DNA of 64,000 nt from Mucilaginibacter sp. L294 (GCF_001636615.1 NZ_LGEK01000018.1:1-64000); one strand, 5' to 3'; positions 33,424 through 42,618 are shown, counted from the first letter of the stretch. Translations and numbers: made by a program. Notes: generated from the letters alone by a model not told the origin.

Positions 33424-35076
33424 TTATACCACCGGCAATTCAAAATAAAACGTAGCACCCTGGCCGGGTTCGCTTTCAACACCAATGGTGCCTTTGTGGT
33501 TGCTGATGATCTCGTTAGAGATGTAGAGGCCCATGCCCAGGCCGCTGGTCATGTTTTTTTTATCTTCTACCCGGTAAAAGCGTTCAAATATTTTGCTTTG
33601 CTGGTCTTTTGATAAACCGATACCATTATCATGCACAGACACCCTTACGTTGTCGCCATGCTTTTGCGTAGCTATGGTAACTATCTTATTGTTTTGCGAA
33701 TATTTTACGGCGTTATTTACCAGGTTCATGATCACCTGTTCCAATCGCTCGGCGTTGCCTTTAACGGTATAAGGCTGCTGCGGTTCATACTCAAAAATAT
33801 AGGCGGGGTATACATGCTCTGCATTTTCTATACATTGGCTTACCAGGTCGGTAATATTTAATTCAGTAATAGCGTATTCTAACCTGCCTGCTTTTATCTT
33901 GCTTACATCAAGTAAATCGTTTATCAGCGTTTGCAGTTTGTTAATAGATACCCCCGCTTTACCAATATATTGTTTAATTACCGGTGGTAATTCTTCCTTT
34001 TTATAACTGGCTATCAATTGTAAGTACCCTTTTAAACTGGTGAGTGGCGTTTTAAGCTCATGACTGGCAATACCAATAAACTCGTCTTTTCGGTCCATTT
34101 CCTGTTTCTGGTCTTCAATATCGGTAGCGGTACCTACCCAAAATATAATATCCCCGTTATCATTCTTTAACGGTTTTGAGCGGTTAAGGTGCCAGCGGTA
34201 AACATCATCGTGCCTGCGGTAGCGATTCTCTACCTCAAAAATATCGCCTGTTTTAAGGGATAATTCATATTTGGCAATGGTTTCTTTCAAGTCGTCTGGA
34301 TGGACAACCATGTGCCATTCAAAATCGGCTATATCGTCTTTACTCAGGCCGGTATAATCATACCAGCGCTGGTTAAATGAGTTAACTATCCCTGTGGGCA
34401 GGTTAGTCCAAGTCATTTGCAGTATGTTGTTGGTAAGCAGCTTAAAGTGCTCGCGACTGATCAGCAGATCGCCGGTGCGCTCTTTTACCGTTGCTTCCAG
34501 TGTGTTGTTCAGTTTTTCGGTATTCGCGCGCGATTCTTCCAGTTGCTCGTTACGTTGCTGTAGCTGCTTTTCGGTTTCTTTTAGTACGCTTAGGTCAGTA
34601 ATAATAATGCTTAATGCTATGCCGCTATCCAGCTCAATGGTATTGCATGAGAACATGCAATGCATATCCGCACCGCCACCATCTTTCAAGATAATTTCCT
34701 GCCTGCAATCTTCCTCCCAACTGTTGCATATCATTTCCCGCAGTTTATCTTTCGAGCTTTCGGGCACAAAAGATTCCAAAGGCATACCGATGGTTTTTTC
34801 CAATGGGGTAGCGGCCATATCTGCAAAGCGGGTATTGCAGTATAAAATAATACCATCACGGTTTATAGTGACAGCGCCTTCACTCATCTTTTCAATAAAA
34901 ACGCGGTAGGTTTGGTCGGCAGTTTTTAGGGTGTACAATTGATGGCCGGTATTGTCCTTTACAATAAGGGCATCAACCTGGCCTGTACGTATAGCGTTTA
35001 TCGTATCGTGCGCTTCCTCTAACTGGTAGCGCAATTCCTGTATCTCGTTTAAAAGATCTTTTGAATTTTGCTCCAT
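33424..35076 (-). CDS. PAS-domain sensor histidine kinase of the kai operon
   Basis: 550 residues, no transmembrane segment. The N-terminus has LNEIQELRYQLEEAHDTINA and IRTGQVDALIV, a helical signature frequent in kinases encoded beside kaiBC. A PAS domain covers about 52-165, a coiled coil 167-205, a second PAS (PAC-type) 207-325. HisKA has phospho-acceptor His339 in GIASHELKTPLTSL; the ATPase domain shows N-box NLVNNAVKYS (451-460), DNGIGLS (483-489) and GLGMGLYIS (512-520). It starts 3 bases after the second kaiB stop, so it is co-transcribed and probably carries the KaiBC output. Its cognate response regulator is not in this operon; the receiver at 40516 is a candidate. Confidence 0.92.
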   Translation of the reverse strand: MEQNSKDLLNEIQELRYQLEEAHDTINAIRTGQVDALIVKDNTGHQLYTLKTADQTYRVFIEKMSEGAVTINRDGIILYCNTRFADMAATPLEKTIGMPLESFVPESSKDKLREMICNSWEEDCRQEIILKDGGGADMHCMFSCNTIELDSGIALSIIITDLSVLKETEKQLQQRNEQLEESRANTEKLNNTLEATVKERTGDLLISREHFKLLTNNILQMTWTNLPTGIVNSFNQRWYDYTGLSKDDIADFEWHMVVHPDDLKETIAKYELSLKTGDIFEVENRYRRHDDVYRWHLNRSKPLKNDNGDIIFWVGTATDIEDQKQEMDRKDEFIGIASHELKTPLTSLKGYLQLIASYKKEELPPVIKQYIGKAGVSINKLQTLINDLLDVSKIKAGRLEYAITELNITDLVSQCIENAEHVYPAYIFEYEPQQPYTVKGNAERLEQVIMNLVNNAVKYSQNNKIVTIATQKHGDNVRVSVHDNGIGLSKDQQSKIFERFYRVEDKKNMTSGLGMGLYISNEIISNHKGTIGVESEPGQGATFYFELPVV

Positions 35077-35079
35077 AAT

Positions 35080-35403
35080 TTAACTGTTATTGGTAAGGCC
35101 AAGCCCCTTTAAAACCCTTTCGGTATCGCTCATGTCGCCTATCATCCTGCGTTCGGGGTAGGGCGATTTTTTGATCATTAAAGGTACTGCTATAACGTCC
35201 TCGCCTTCGGCGAGCTGCGGTTGCTGGTGTATATCTATAATCTCAAGCTGGTACCTGCCTTTAAGATACTCCTCGCAAATAGCCTTTGTGTTTTCTACCG
35301 CGCGGATAGAGTTAGGGGATGCCCCTGTTATAAATAAGCGTAACACATAAGGCTCGGCCCCGGTATCCTTATCGTATATGTCAAAAACTCCATCCTCGGC
35401 CAT
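35080..35403 (-). CDS. kaiB: KaiB-domain protein, second copy
   Basis: 107 residues with a ~15-residue acidic N-terminal extension (MAEDGVFDIYDKDTGAEP). The KaiB thioredoxin-like fold is shown by YVLRLFITGASPNSIRAVEN, LKGRYQLEIIDIHQQPQLAE and the end MIGDMSDTERVLKGLGL. KaiB binds the CI ring of KaiC and, in cyanobacteria, switches fold to do so. Compared with the first copy, this one has drifted at the proline-rich loop (SPYPERR). It lies 17 bases after kaiB copy 1 and 3 bases before the kinase gene. Confidence 0.93.
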   Translation of the reverse strand: MAEDGVFDIYDKDTGAEPYVLRLFITGASPNSIRAVENTKAICEEYLKGRYQLEIIDIHQQPQLAEGEDVIAVPLMIKKSPYPERRMIGDMSDTERVLKGLGLTNNS

Positions 35404-35420
35404 AACTAATATTTATACAA

Positions 35421-35711
35421 TTAAGCCGGGCGAATGTTTAAACCGACAAGCACCTTTTCTTCGTTGGATAGGTCACCTATTATCTTACGGATAGGCTCCG
35501 GAACCTTACGTACAAGTGTGGGGATGGCCAGTATCTGGTCGCCCTCAGCTAATTGTGGTTTTTCTAAAAGATCGATCACCTCAATACGGTACTGGCCTTT
35601 TAAATGTTCCTCACAATATTTTTTAAGGTTAGTTAGGGCGGTAACAGATTTTGGTGTTTTCCCTGCTACATACAACCTTAATTCCCATTTTTTATCTACT
35701 CGCTTTACCAT
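35421..35711 (-). CDS. kaiB: KaiB-domain protein, first copy
   Basis: 96 residues, closely following cyanobacterial Kai[61 protein letters not shown] and [12 protein letters not shown]. The I-I-G-D-L-S-N segment, where the fold-switching region begins, is intact. KaiB is a KaiC partner in the cytosol. Its ATG overlaps the kaiC stop by one base (TAATG), indicating translational coupling and matched levels. Confidence 0.95.
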   Translation of the reverse strand: MVKRVDKKWELRLYVAGKTPKSVTALTNLKKYCEEHLKGQYRIEVIDLLEKPQLAEGDQILAIPTLVRKVPEPIRKIIGDLSNEEKVLVGLNIRPA

Positions 35712-37456
35712 TATTTTTTGTTGGATGTTTTTGGTTTTTCGGCTGTTTCGCCCCTTCTAAGCCTGGTAACCTCTGCACGGTTCTTGTCTAAAATGTGTTT
35801 CTTCAGTTCCTCTTCCAGGTAAACCTTGTTCAGTTCTTCCTCTACAGATTCAAACTCCGTATGGAGGCTGGCTATTTTAGCTTCCAATACAGTACGTTTG
35901 CGGATTATCTCCCTGTCTTTACGGTTTAAAGCATTGCTGCGGATGGCTTCGCCGGTTTGTTCAAGCAGTACCTGTTGTTCACGGGCAGATCCCGTCAGGA
36001 TACCATCAGGGCCCAGATAAACATCTATCAGGTTAAGGCCGGTATTGGTTATTACAAACTCGCGTACCTGGTTAGAGTGTTTCATTCCGCGCGATTTCAT
36101 GACGTATAAGCCACGGTTGCGTTCGCCGTTAAACTCAATATCACGCACCAGTATCCAGGCATCTACCAGTGATGATACGCCCTCGTCGGTTTGTTCGCTC
36201 ACAACGGTGTTTAAGGATAGCGCGGTAAACATTACCGAGATGCCCTCCTCCTGTAAAAAGTCTATCATCCGCACCAGCATATTCTTAACCTCGCTTACCG
36301 AGCCTATGTTGATGAAGTTGGTTATCGGGTCAATAACCACTACGCTTGGTTTATATTTCCTGATGCACTTGTGCATGGCTACCAGGTGCATTTCCAAGCC
36401 ATATAAGTTTGGCCTCGATGCGTTAAAAATTAGCAGCCCCTTATCAATATGTTTTTGCAGGTCTATCCCTATCGACCGCATGTTGCGGATGATCTGGCTT
36501 GGCGATTCTTCCATCGCAAAATACACGCACTTTTCTTTTCGGTTGCAGGATTCGTTTGCAAATGATGCCGCCAAACTGGTTTTGCCCGTACCCGCTGTAC
36601 CCGATACCAATACGCTGCCGCCACGGTAAAGGCCCAGGCCGCCAAGCATGTCATCAAGTCCCTTTACACCGGTAGATACTCGTTCTGTAGATACAGTGTT
36701 AGCCATTTTAAGTGACGTAACCGGCAGTACCGAAATGCCGTCCTCATCAATCAGGAAAGGATACTCATTGGTGCCATGCACTGTGCCGCGGTATTTTATA
36801 ACGCGTAGCCTGCGGGTAGTTATTTGGTTAACCACGCGGTTATCAAGCAGTATCACACAATCAGATACATACTCTTCCAATCCCTGGCGGGTTAATGAAT
36901 TGCCCTCGCCGCGCTCGCCGGTAATAATAGCGGTTACGCCTTTTTCTTTTAGCCATCCAAAAAGCCTGCGCAATTCCATACGCAAAACGGCCTGGTTGTT
37001 TAAACCCGAAAAAAGGTTCTCCAGCGTATCCAACACCACGCGTTTAGCGCCAATGCTGTCAATAGCATACCCTAAGCGGATAAATAAGCCTTCCAGGTCG
37101 TACTCGCCTGTTTCTTCTATCTCGCTGCGGTCAATATGTACGTGGTCTATTTTTAATTTCTTTTGTTCCTGTAGTTTCTTCAGGTCGAAACCGAGGGAAG
37201 CTACGTTCATAGCCAGTTCGTCGCTCTTTTCTTCAAAAGCCACAAAAACGCCGGGTTCGTTATACTGTACAGCACCGCGTACAATAAACTCTAACGACAT
37301 CAGGGTTTTACCGCAGCCGGCCTCGCCGCATATTAATGTTGGCCTGCCCAGGGGCAAACCGCCTTCTGTAATTTCATCAAGGCCCGTAATACCGGTTAAG
37401 GCTTTTGGTAAAGTACCATACAGTACAGGGGCTTTCTTTATTTGAGATTTACTCAT
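35711..37456 (-). CDS. kaiC: Circadian-clock-type ATPase KaiC
   Basis: 581 residues, with two RecA-like domains. [22 protein letters not shown], Walker A GEAGCGKT (44-51), catalytic Glu75-Glu76, and [13 protein letters not shown]: Walker A GTAGTGKT (286-293), Glu316-Glu317, and [10 protein letters not shown]. The autophosphorylation segment [10 protein letters not shown] (423-432) aligns with T426/S431/T432 of Synechococcus KaiC, so the dyad is Ser428-Ser429 and the neighbouring Thr is kept. About 60 residues beyond the 519-residue cyanobacterial length form a charged coiled coil (495-568). First gene of an operon kaiC-kaiB-kaiB-kinase; no kaiA is present. It is expected to be a hexameric ATPase/autokinase; true circadian function is not implied. 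Confidence 0.96.
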   Translation of the reverse strand: MSKSQIKKAPVLYGTLPKALTGITGLDEITEGGLPLGRPTLICGEAGCGKTLMSLEFIVRGAVQYNEPGVFVAFEEKSDELAMNVASLGFDLKKLQEQKKLKIDHVHIDRSEIEETGEYDLEGLFIRLGYAIDSIGAKRVVLDTLENLFSGLNNQAVLRMELRRLFGWLKEKGVTAIITGERGEGNSLTRQGLEEYVSDCVILLDNRVVNQITTRRLRVIKYRGTVHGTNEYPFLIDEDGISVLPVTSLKMANTVSTERVSTGVKGLDDMLGGLGLYRGGSVLVSGTAGTGKTSLAASFANESCNRKEKCVYFAMEESPSQIIRNMRSIGIDLQKHIDKGLLIFNASRPNLYGLEMHLVAMHKCIRKYKPSVVVIDPITNFINIGSVSEVKNMLVRMIDFLQEEGISVMFTALSLNTVVSEQTDEGVSSLVDAWILVRDIEFNGERNRGLYVMKSRGMKHSNQVREFVITNTGLNLIDVYLGPDGILTGSAREQQVLLEQTGEAIRSNALNRKDREIIRKRTVLEAKIASLHTEFESVEEELNKVYLEEELKKHILDKNRAEVTRLRRGETAEKPKTSNKK

Positions 37457-37824
37457 AGGTATTCGTTTTCAGTAATTTCATAAAAGTATAAATTATACCT
37501 TATTACGCAATAGTATTACCTGTAACAGGCTTTATTTATTCAGTTATGTTGTAAAGTATCCTCTAAAATTATTTCACCTTAACTGCGTAGGATTTTAATT
37601 GTTTGGATTTTAGCATATTATTTACAATTCATTTATAAAAAATAACCCTTGAATAAAAACTTTAACATTCATTTAATTCCGGGTGGTGGCAAAAGCTGTA
37701 TGATAATTTATTCAGATGTATTAGCTATAATCAATCATAAAATTTAATATTGTATTACAATCTACCCGACAGCATATATTTGCCAATACTTGTTGAAATA
37801 TATTTATGTTTTTCTGCCTGAATA
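37457..37824. promoter_or_regulatory. Divergent intergenic region between kaiC and the five-PAS kinase
   Basis: 368 AT-rich bases with no gene. On the plus strand, TATATTTG (37775-37782) with TTG at 37750-37752 makes a Bacteroidota-type promoter candidate 43 bases before the kinase ATG. On the minus strand a TATACTTTTA stretch just before kaiC is a weaker candidate. Shared control of both operons from this space is possible. Confidence 0.5.
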
Positions 37825-40458
37825 ATGAAAAGCAACATTCACCCCGACGCGGAAAGCGAAAACGTATTTAAAATCATCATAGAGCAGTCGCCCTCGCCGG
37901 TTGGCCTTTATGTGGGGCGCGATATTGTGATAACGCTGGCCAATGATGCCATTTTAAAAGTATGGGATAAGGATAAAAGCATTATAGGTAAAACCTTTAG
38001 GCAGGCACTGCCCGAGTTGGAAGGCCAACCCTTTTTTGACCTGCTTGACAAAGTTTTTGCAACAGGCATAGCATACGAAGCCTACGCCGAACGGGTAGAC
38101 CTGCTGATAAGCGGGCAAATGCAAACCTTTTACTTCAATTTTATATATAAGCCACTAAAAAACGCTAATGGCGAGGTGTGGGGGATACTGAACACCGCCG
38201 ACGATGTTACCGAACTGGTGCTCACCCGAAAAAAGTTAGCCGAGGCCGAGGAACGCTCGCGCTTTGCACTTGATTCGGCAGAGTTAGGTGCGTGGGACAT
38301 GGACCCGGAAAACGAACGCGTTACCTGGGACGAACGTTGTAACCAACTGCATGGTTTTACCGAGGGTGAAGTAACCGTTTATAGCGATGTTTTAAAACAC
38401 ATCCACCCGGATGATCTGCAAAATATAACACAAAAGGTACAAAAAGCGCTTACCCCCGGGGGCGATGCTTATTACGACGAAACTTTTCGGATTATTTGCC
38501 CAAGCAGCACCAGGGTAAGGTGGCTGCGCAGCAAAGGCAAGGCTTATTTTAACGAGAAGGGGCAGTGTGTGCGCTTTGCGGGTACCACGCAGGATATTAC
38601 CGCCGAGATACGGGATAAGGAAGAACAGCGTAAGCTGATAACCCTGGTTGATCATACATCCGATTTTATAAGCCTCTCTGACCTTGACGGTAACGTTAGC
38701 TACGTAAATACTGCCGGCCGTAAAATGATGGGGATAGACGATGATGCCGAATTACCGCATAATTCGGAGTTTATTATGCCCGGAGAAAAGGATAAGTTGA
38801 AAAATGAGATAAACAAATCGCTGCAAACAACAGGCAAGTGGAGCGGCGAGATCCTTTACCGTAACTTTAAAACCGGCGAAGCTATCCTCGTTATGGGTAC
38901 AACCATGCTGATAGACGACCCAACCGGAAAACCGCAAGGCAGGGCAACCATAGCACGCGACCTGCGCGCCGAGATCGCAAACAAACAGGCATTGATAGAT
39001 AGCGAGCATTTGCTGCAAAATATAACCAGCGCATCGCCTACAGCGCTTTGGATGGCTGATGATAACGGCATGATAACCTACGCCAATAAAACCTGGACAG
39101 ACTGGACAGGGCAACCCACTAAAGATTTATTAGGTACAGGATGGCTGCATTGCATTTTGCCCGAAGACCGGGCCCGCGCAGCCGAAAAGTTTTTGATAGA
39201 CCTGAAAGCGCAAAAGCCGTACGAAGTTGATTTCAGGATCAGGCGCAAAAGTGGTGAGATCCGCTGGTGCATTGCCACCGGCCATCCACAGTATAACCAC
39301 GAGGGTAAATTTATGGGTTATATAGGCGCCTGTACTGATGTTACCGAAAAAACCATTACCGATATTGAGCTTCAGTTAAAGAACGGCGAACTTAACGACC
39401 AGATAAGGCAGTTTGAGTTTGTGACCGATTTTATGCCCGTACAACTCTGGACAGCTAAAACAAGCGGCGAACTGGATTATGTGAATAAGCAAACCATCGA
39501 TTTTTTTGGTTTGCCAATGGAAGCTGTTATTGGTGAAAAATGGATAAATAACGTACACCCGGATGACCGGCCCGGCTGCATCAACGCCTGGACAGCGGCT
39601 TTACAGAGCGGCACACTTTACCAGTACGAATTTAGGCTATGTGATAAAAAAGGCGAATATAAATGGCACCTTGCCCGCGCCCTGCCTTTTATAAACGATG
39701 GCGAGATAGTAAGATGGTTTGGTACCAATACCGATATTGACGAACAAAAACAAATGCAGCGCCAAAAAGATGATTTCTTGGGCATTGCCAGCCACGAGTT
39801 AAAAACACCGGTAACCAGTATAAAAGCCTACGCACAGGTGCTTGGCGCTATGCTGAGCAACGAGGGGGAAGAAAAGAAGGCGCAGATGGTGATGAAGATG
39901 GATGCGCAGCTAAACCGCCTCACCAACCTGATAGGCGATTTACTTGATGTTACCAAAATAAACTCGGGCCGGATACTGTTTAACAAGGTTTGGTTCGATT
40001 TTAATAAGGCTGTAGAAGAGTGTGTGCAGGATCTGCAACATACTACCAACAAGCACATACTGGTGATGGATTTTAAAGAAACAGGGAAGGTGTACTCAGA
40101 TAAGGAGCGGATAGGGCAGGTAATGACCAACCTGATCAGCAACGCGGTTAAATATTCGCCACACTCCAACCGAATCATCATTAGTACCGAGCGTGAGGAA
40201 AATATGGTTACTGTTTGCGTGGAAGATTTTGGTATAGGGATCCCCGACGATAAAAAAGAAAAGGTGTTTGAACAGTTTTACCGGGTAAGCGGCAGCAAGC
40301 AGCATACCTTCCCCGGTTTGGGGCTGGGGTTATACATTTCAAACGAGATCATCCGCCGCGAAGGGGGTAGGATGTGGGTAAACAGCACAGAAGGTAAAGG
40401 GTCTACTTTTTGCTTTTCGTTACCGGTTGCCGAAGTTAAAGAGCCCGAAGCAAAATAA
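37825..40458 (+). CDS. Multi-PAS sensor histidine kinase
   Basis: 877 residues, cytosolic, with five PAS-type domains (about 13-130, 143-260, 268-385, 392-508 and 524-640), recognisable by repeated GEIRW/EVRW-like strands and closing TDVTE/TDIDEQ motifs. The kinase core has His657 in FLGIASHELKTPVTS, N-box NLISNAVKYS (769-778), DFGIGIP (801-807) and GLGLGLYIS (831-839). It senses small-molecule, redox or light signals through the PAS domains; ligands are unknown. It is divergent from kaiC and is followed, after 57 bases, by a receiver gene. Confidence 0.92.
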   Translation: MKSNIHPDAESENVFKIIIEQSPSPVGLYVGRDIVITLANDAILKVWDKDKSIIGKTFRQALPELEGQPFFDLLDKVFATGIAYEAYAERVDLLISGQMQTFYFNFIYKPLKNANGEVWGILNTADDVTELVLTRKKLAEAEERSRFALDSAELGAWDMDPENERVTWDERCNQLHGFTEGEVTVYSDVLKHIHPDDLQNITQKVQKALTPGGDAYYDETFRIICPSSTRVRWLRSKGKAYFNEKGQCVRFAGTTQDITAEIRDKEEQRKLITLVDHTSDFISLSDLDGNVSYVNTAGRKMMGIDDDAELPHNSEFIMPGEKDKLKNEINKSLQTTGKWSGEILYRNFKTGEAILVMGTTMLIDDPTGKPQGRATIARDLRAEIANKQALIDSEHLLQNITSASPTALWMADDNGMITYANKTWTDWTGQPTKDLLGTGWLHCILPEDRARAAEKFLIDLKAQKPYEVDFRIRRKSGEIRWCIATGHPQYNHEGKFMGYIGACTDVTEKTITDIELQLKNGELNDQIRQFEFVTDFMPVQLWTAKTSGELDYVNKQTIDFFGLPMEAVIGEKWINNVHPDDRPGCINAWTAALQSGTLYQYEFRLCDKKGEYKWHLARALPFINDGEIVRWFGTNTDIDEQKQMQRQKDDFLGIASHELKTPVTSIKAYAQVLGAMLSNEGEEKKAQMVMKMDAQLNRLTNLIGDLLDVTKINSGRILFNKVWFDFNKAVEECVQDLQHTTNKHILVMDFKETGKVYSDKERIGQVMTNLISNAVKYSPHSNRIIISTEREENMVTVCVEDFGIGIPDDKKEKVFEQFYRVSGSKQHTFPGLGLGLYISNEIIRREGGRMWVNSTEGKGSTFCFSLPVAEVKEPEAK

Positions 40459-40515
40459 TTATTTAATAATCAGTTAAACTTGTACGCGGTTTTGTATTCA
40501 AAACTGTATAGTAAA

Positions 40516-40881
40516 ATGAGCCGGATACCGAAAAAAATAATGATAGCTGATGACGACCCCGGGATAGTGGACGCTGTAGAAATGCTGCTCGAATTTGAGG
40601 GCTACACCGTAACTTCAACCGTGGATGGCTCTACCGTGCTTGATATGAAGGATGAACTGCCCGACCTGCTTTTACTTGATATATGGATGAGCGGCGAAGA
40701 TGGCCGCGATATTTGCCGCCAGTTAAAAGCAACCCAGGCCACCAAAAATATCCCCGTGATCATGGTATCGGCCAGCAGGGATATTGAGCAATCGGCTATA
40801 GACGCCGGTGCCGACGATTTTTTAGCCAAGCCATTTGAGATGGATGAGCTGCTGGCGAAAATTGCAAAGTTGACGCGATAA
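40516..40881 (+). CDS. Single-domain response regulator
   Basis: 121 residues from ATG 40516. Receiver domain with acidic pocket IADDD (10-14), phospho-acceptor Asp55 in LLLLDIWMSG, the Ser in IMVSAS and the Lys in FLAKPFE. There is no output domain, so it likely relays phosphate or acts by protein contact. It follows the multi-PAS kinase gene and is the probable partner of that kinase and possibly of the kai-operon kinase. The longer start at 40480 precedes a non-conserved stretch. Confidence 0.92.
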   Translation: MSRIPKKIMIADDDPGIVDAVEMLLEFEGYTVTSTVDGSTVLDMKDELPDLLLLDIWMSGEDGRDICRQLKATQATKNIPVIMVSASRDIEQSAIDAGADDFLAKPFEMDELLAKIAKLTR

Positions 40882-40902
40882 GATTTGAAAGTCTGCAATC
40901 AA

Positions 40903-41003
40903 CTCACCCCGATCCCAACGATAGTCGGGACTGGTCGACCCTTTCTGCTTCGCAAAGAGGGTGAGAAACAAAACCCTCTTTCCGCGAAGCAAAGACCGGG
41001 TGA
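40903..41003. repeat. Inverted repeat, CTCACCC...GGGTGA
   Basis: CTCACCCCGATC at the left and GACCGGGTGA at the right are imperfect complements, and inner arms ACCCTTTCTGCTTCGCAAAG and CCTCTTTCCGCGAAGCAAAG are related. A small hairpin with the same CACCCTCT wording is at about 26374-26403. Confidence 0.65.
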
Positions 41004-41016
41004 ATAAACTCGAAAG

Positions 41017-41466
41017 CTATTCTTTTATTTGGGCGGGTTTTGCTTCAACCTTAGCGCTATCTTCCGCTCTCCACGGTTCGTAATTTAAACCCGGGGTTAG
41101 CCAGTACAACAACGCCACCCTCGAGTACCGGTAATTAAACGGCGACAATATAAATATCACGCCCAGTAATACCGCCACATATACCCACGGCGAATTAGAG
41201 CCCGTTAAAATATGCAGGCCTACCGCAAAGGTCACCATTTCGGCAACGTTAAAGGCATAGCTTACAAACATGGCCACATACCAGTATCCCGGTTCGCGCT
41301 CGTAGTGCAGGCCGCAGTGCGAGCAGCGTTCGTGCATTTTTTGCCCGCCAAAGCTGTAGGTAGGGGTGCTGTAAATATCGCCCCGGCGGCAGCGCGGGCA
41401 TTTGGCTTTTATAAAGGCCTCTAAAACGTGTACGTGTCCGGCGGGTTTTATATTATTCTGTGTCAT
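41017..41466 (-). CDS. DUF983 family membrane protein
   Basis: 149 residues. Zinc-ribbon-like N-terminus CPRCRRGDIYSTPTYSF with HERCSHCGLHYEREPGYWY (about residues 18-58), followed by two hydrophobic segments (about 64-85 and 93-110). This is the DUF983 layout, common in Bacteroidota and alphaproteobacteria, with no confirmed function; some members lie near cytochrome oxidase assembly genes. Its start overlaps the AraC gene stop by 4 bases (ATGA). Confidence 0.85.
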   Translation of the reverse strand: MTQNNIKPAGHVHVLEAFIKAKCPRCRRGDIYSTPTYSFGGQKMHERCSHCGLHYEREPGYWYVAMFVSYAFNVAEMVTFAVGLHILTGSNSPWVYVAVLLGVIFILSPFNYRYSRVALLYWLTPGLNYEPWRAEDSAKVEAKPAQIKE

Positions 41467-42338
41467 TGTGCTATGGGGTTTTTACGGAATTCCTCAGGGG
41501 TTAGTCCGGTATGTTTTTTAAAAAATTTGGTAAAGTAAGAGTTATCGGCAAAGTTGAGCTTGCCAGCAATTTCGTTAATGTTCATGTCCAGGTTTACCAG
41601 CAGGCGCTTGGCCTCCAGTATCACCCGGTTACGGATCACCTCGCCGGCCGGTATCCCCAGCATATCATTACATAAAGCATTTAAATGATTTGGGGTGATG
41701 TACAGCAGGGCGGCATAATCTTTTGGCAGGCGCAGCGTTGCAAAATTTTTATCGGTAAGCTTTTTAAAACTCTGCAGCAGGGTGTAATTGTACGTAGGCG
41801 CGGCTGTTTGCTGGCCCTGTTCGCTTTGGCGGGCTACCAGTATAAATAGTTGCAGCATCAGTGTACGGATCAGGTCCATGCCCATGCGCCCGGTTTGGCG
41901 GCTCTCCAGTATCAGTTGTTCAAACAAACCCACCACATGCTGATGAATATCGGGTTTTAGGTTTATCACCTCGTCATCTACGTTCCCGGTAAAAAAAGGC
42001 AGGGCCTCCAGGTAATCGGGCCGTAGTAAAAACGATTGGAAAAACTCGGCAGAAAAGTTGATGATATACCCATCAACAGGGCCTTCAAAGTTCCAGCGGT
42101 GTACCTGGCCGGGCGCCATAAAATAGATCTGGTATGGCTTTACCGGGAAACTTGTAAAATCGATAGAATGGTTACCGCCGCCATCTGTAAATAGTACCAC
42201 ATGGTAAAAGGTATGCTTATGCGGCAGGCTAAGATTCTGGTGTTTTTGCAGGTAAGGCGCAAAACGGCTGATAAGCAGGTCATTATGCTGATGGTCAGCC
42301 AATGAACATATATCATAAACCGGGAATGCCTTTTTCAT
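41463..42338 (-). CDS. AraC family transcriptional regulator
   Basis: 291 residues from ATG 42338. An N-terminal cupin-like ligand domain (LPHKHTFYHVVLFTDGGGNH, PYQIYFMAPGQVHRW) precedes the AraC DNA-binding domain: first helix-turn-helix LPKDYAALLYITPNHLNALC, second INEIAGKLNFADNSYFTKFF, then KKHTGLTPEEFRK. It may activate its own operon with DUF983. The alternative start at 42371 would overlap the minus-7 box (42343-42350). Confidence 0.9.
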   Translation of the reverse strand: MKKAFPVYDICSLADHQHNDLLISRFAPYLQKHQNLSLPHKHTFYHVVLFTDGGGNHSIDFTSFPVKPYQIYFMAPGQVHRWNFEGPVDGYIINFSAEFFQSFLLRPDYLEALPFFTGNVDDEVINLKPDIHQHVVGLFEQLILESRQTGRMGMDLIRTLMLQLFILVARQSEQGQQTAAPTYNYTLLQSFKKLTDKNFATLRLPKDYAALLYITPNHLNALCNDMLGIPAGEVIRNRVILEAKRLLVNLDMNINEIAGKLNFADNSYFTKFFKKHTGLTPEEFRKNPIAQ

Positions 42339-42342
42339 GAAA

Positions 42343-42350
42343 CAAAGATA
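42343..42350 (-). promoter_or_regulatory. Minus-7 box four bases before the AraC start
   Basis: TATCTTTG on the minus strand matches TAnnTTTG and ends 4 bases before ATG 42338, suggesting a leaderless mRNA. Confidence 0.55.
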
Positions 42351-42422
42351 CCCAACAATTACCAACCGCAATGGTGCGGAATGTGGTTGTTATGGTATTT
42401 TTTACTGATTGTAATCATTTTT

Positions 42423-42552
42423 TTAACCACAAAGAACACAGAGTGAAAAGCACAAAGAACACAAAGGAAGCTCGGTTATAAATGGCATCAGATAATAATC
42501 AACTAAAAAATCTCTGTGCTCTCTGTGAAAACTTTGTGCTCTCTGTGGTTAA
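42423..42552. repeat. Dispersed inverted-repeat element, AACCACAGAG family, copy 1
   Basis: Left arm TTAACCACAAAGAACACAGA, right arm CTTTGTGCTCTCTGTGGTTAA. Interior units repeat CACAAAGAACACA and CTCTGTGCTCTCTGTG. Related to 54141-54300 and 54343-54500. Confidence 0.85.
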
Positions 42553-42618
42553 TTGCCGGTTGATATATTGTGGTTAAACAAACTTTGCAGTTAAAAAACT
42601 AAAAGTTAATTTCACCCC

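Noticed and set aside
34394-34909. 171-codon plus-strand frame opposite the kai-operon kinase
   Set aside because: Ser/Leu-rich antisense frame; the opposite strand carries a clear histidine kinase.
36045-36629. 194-codon plus-strand frame opposite kaiC
   Set aside because: Antisense shadow of kaiC with no recognisable domain.
36648-37445. Long plus-strand reading frame of 265 codons opposite kaiC
   Set aside because: It is a mirror of the well-supported kaiC gene, is Ser/Arg-rich without any domain, and has no promoter.
33424-40881. Cyanobacterial origin of the window because of kai genes
   Set aside because: All other genes, promoters and repeats are of Bacteroidota type; kaiBC occurs in many non-photosynthetic bacteria.
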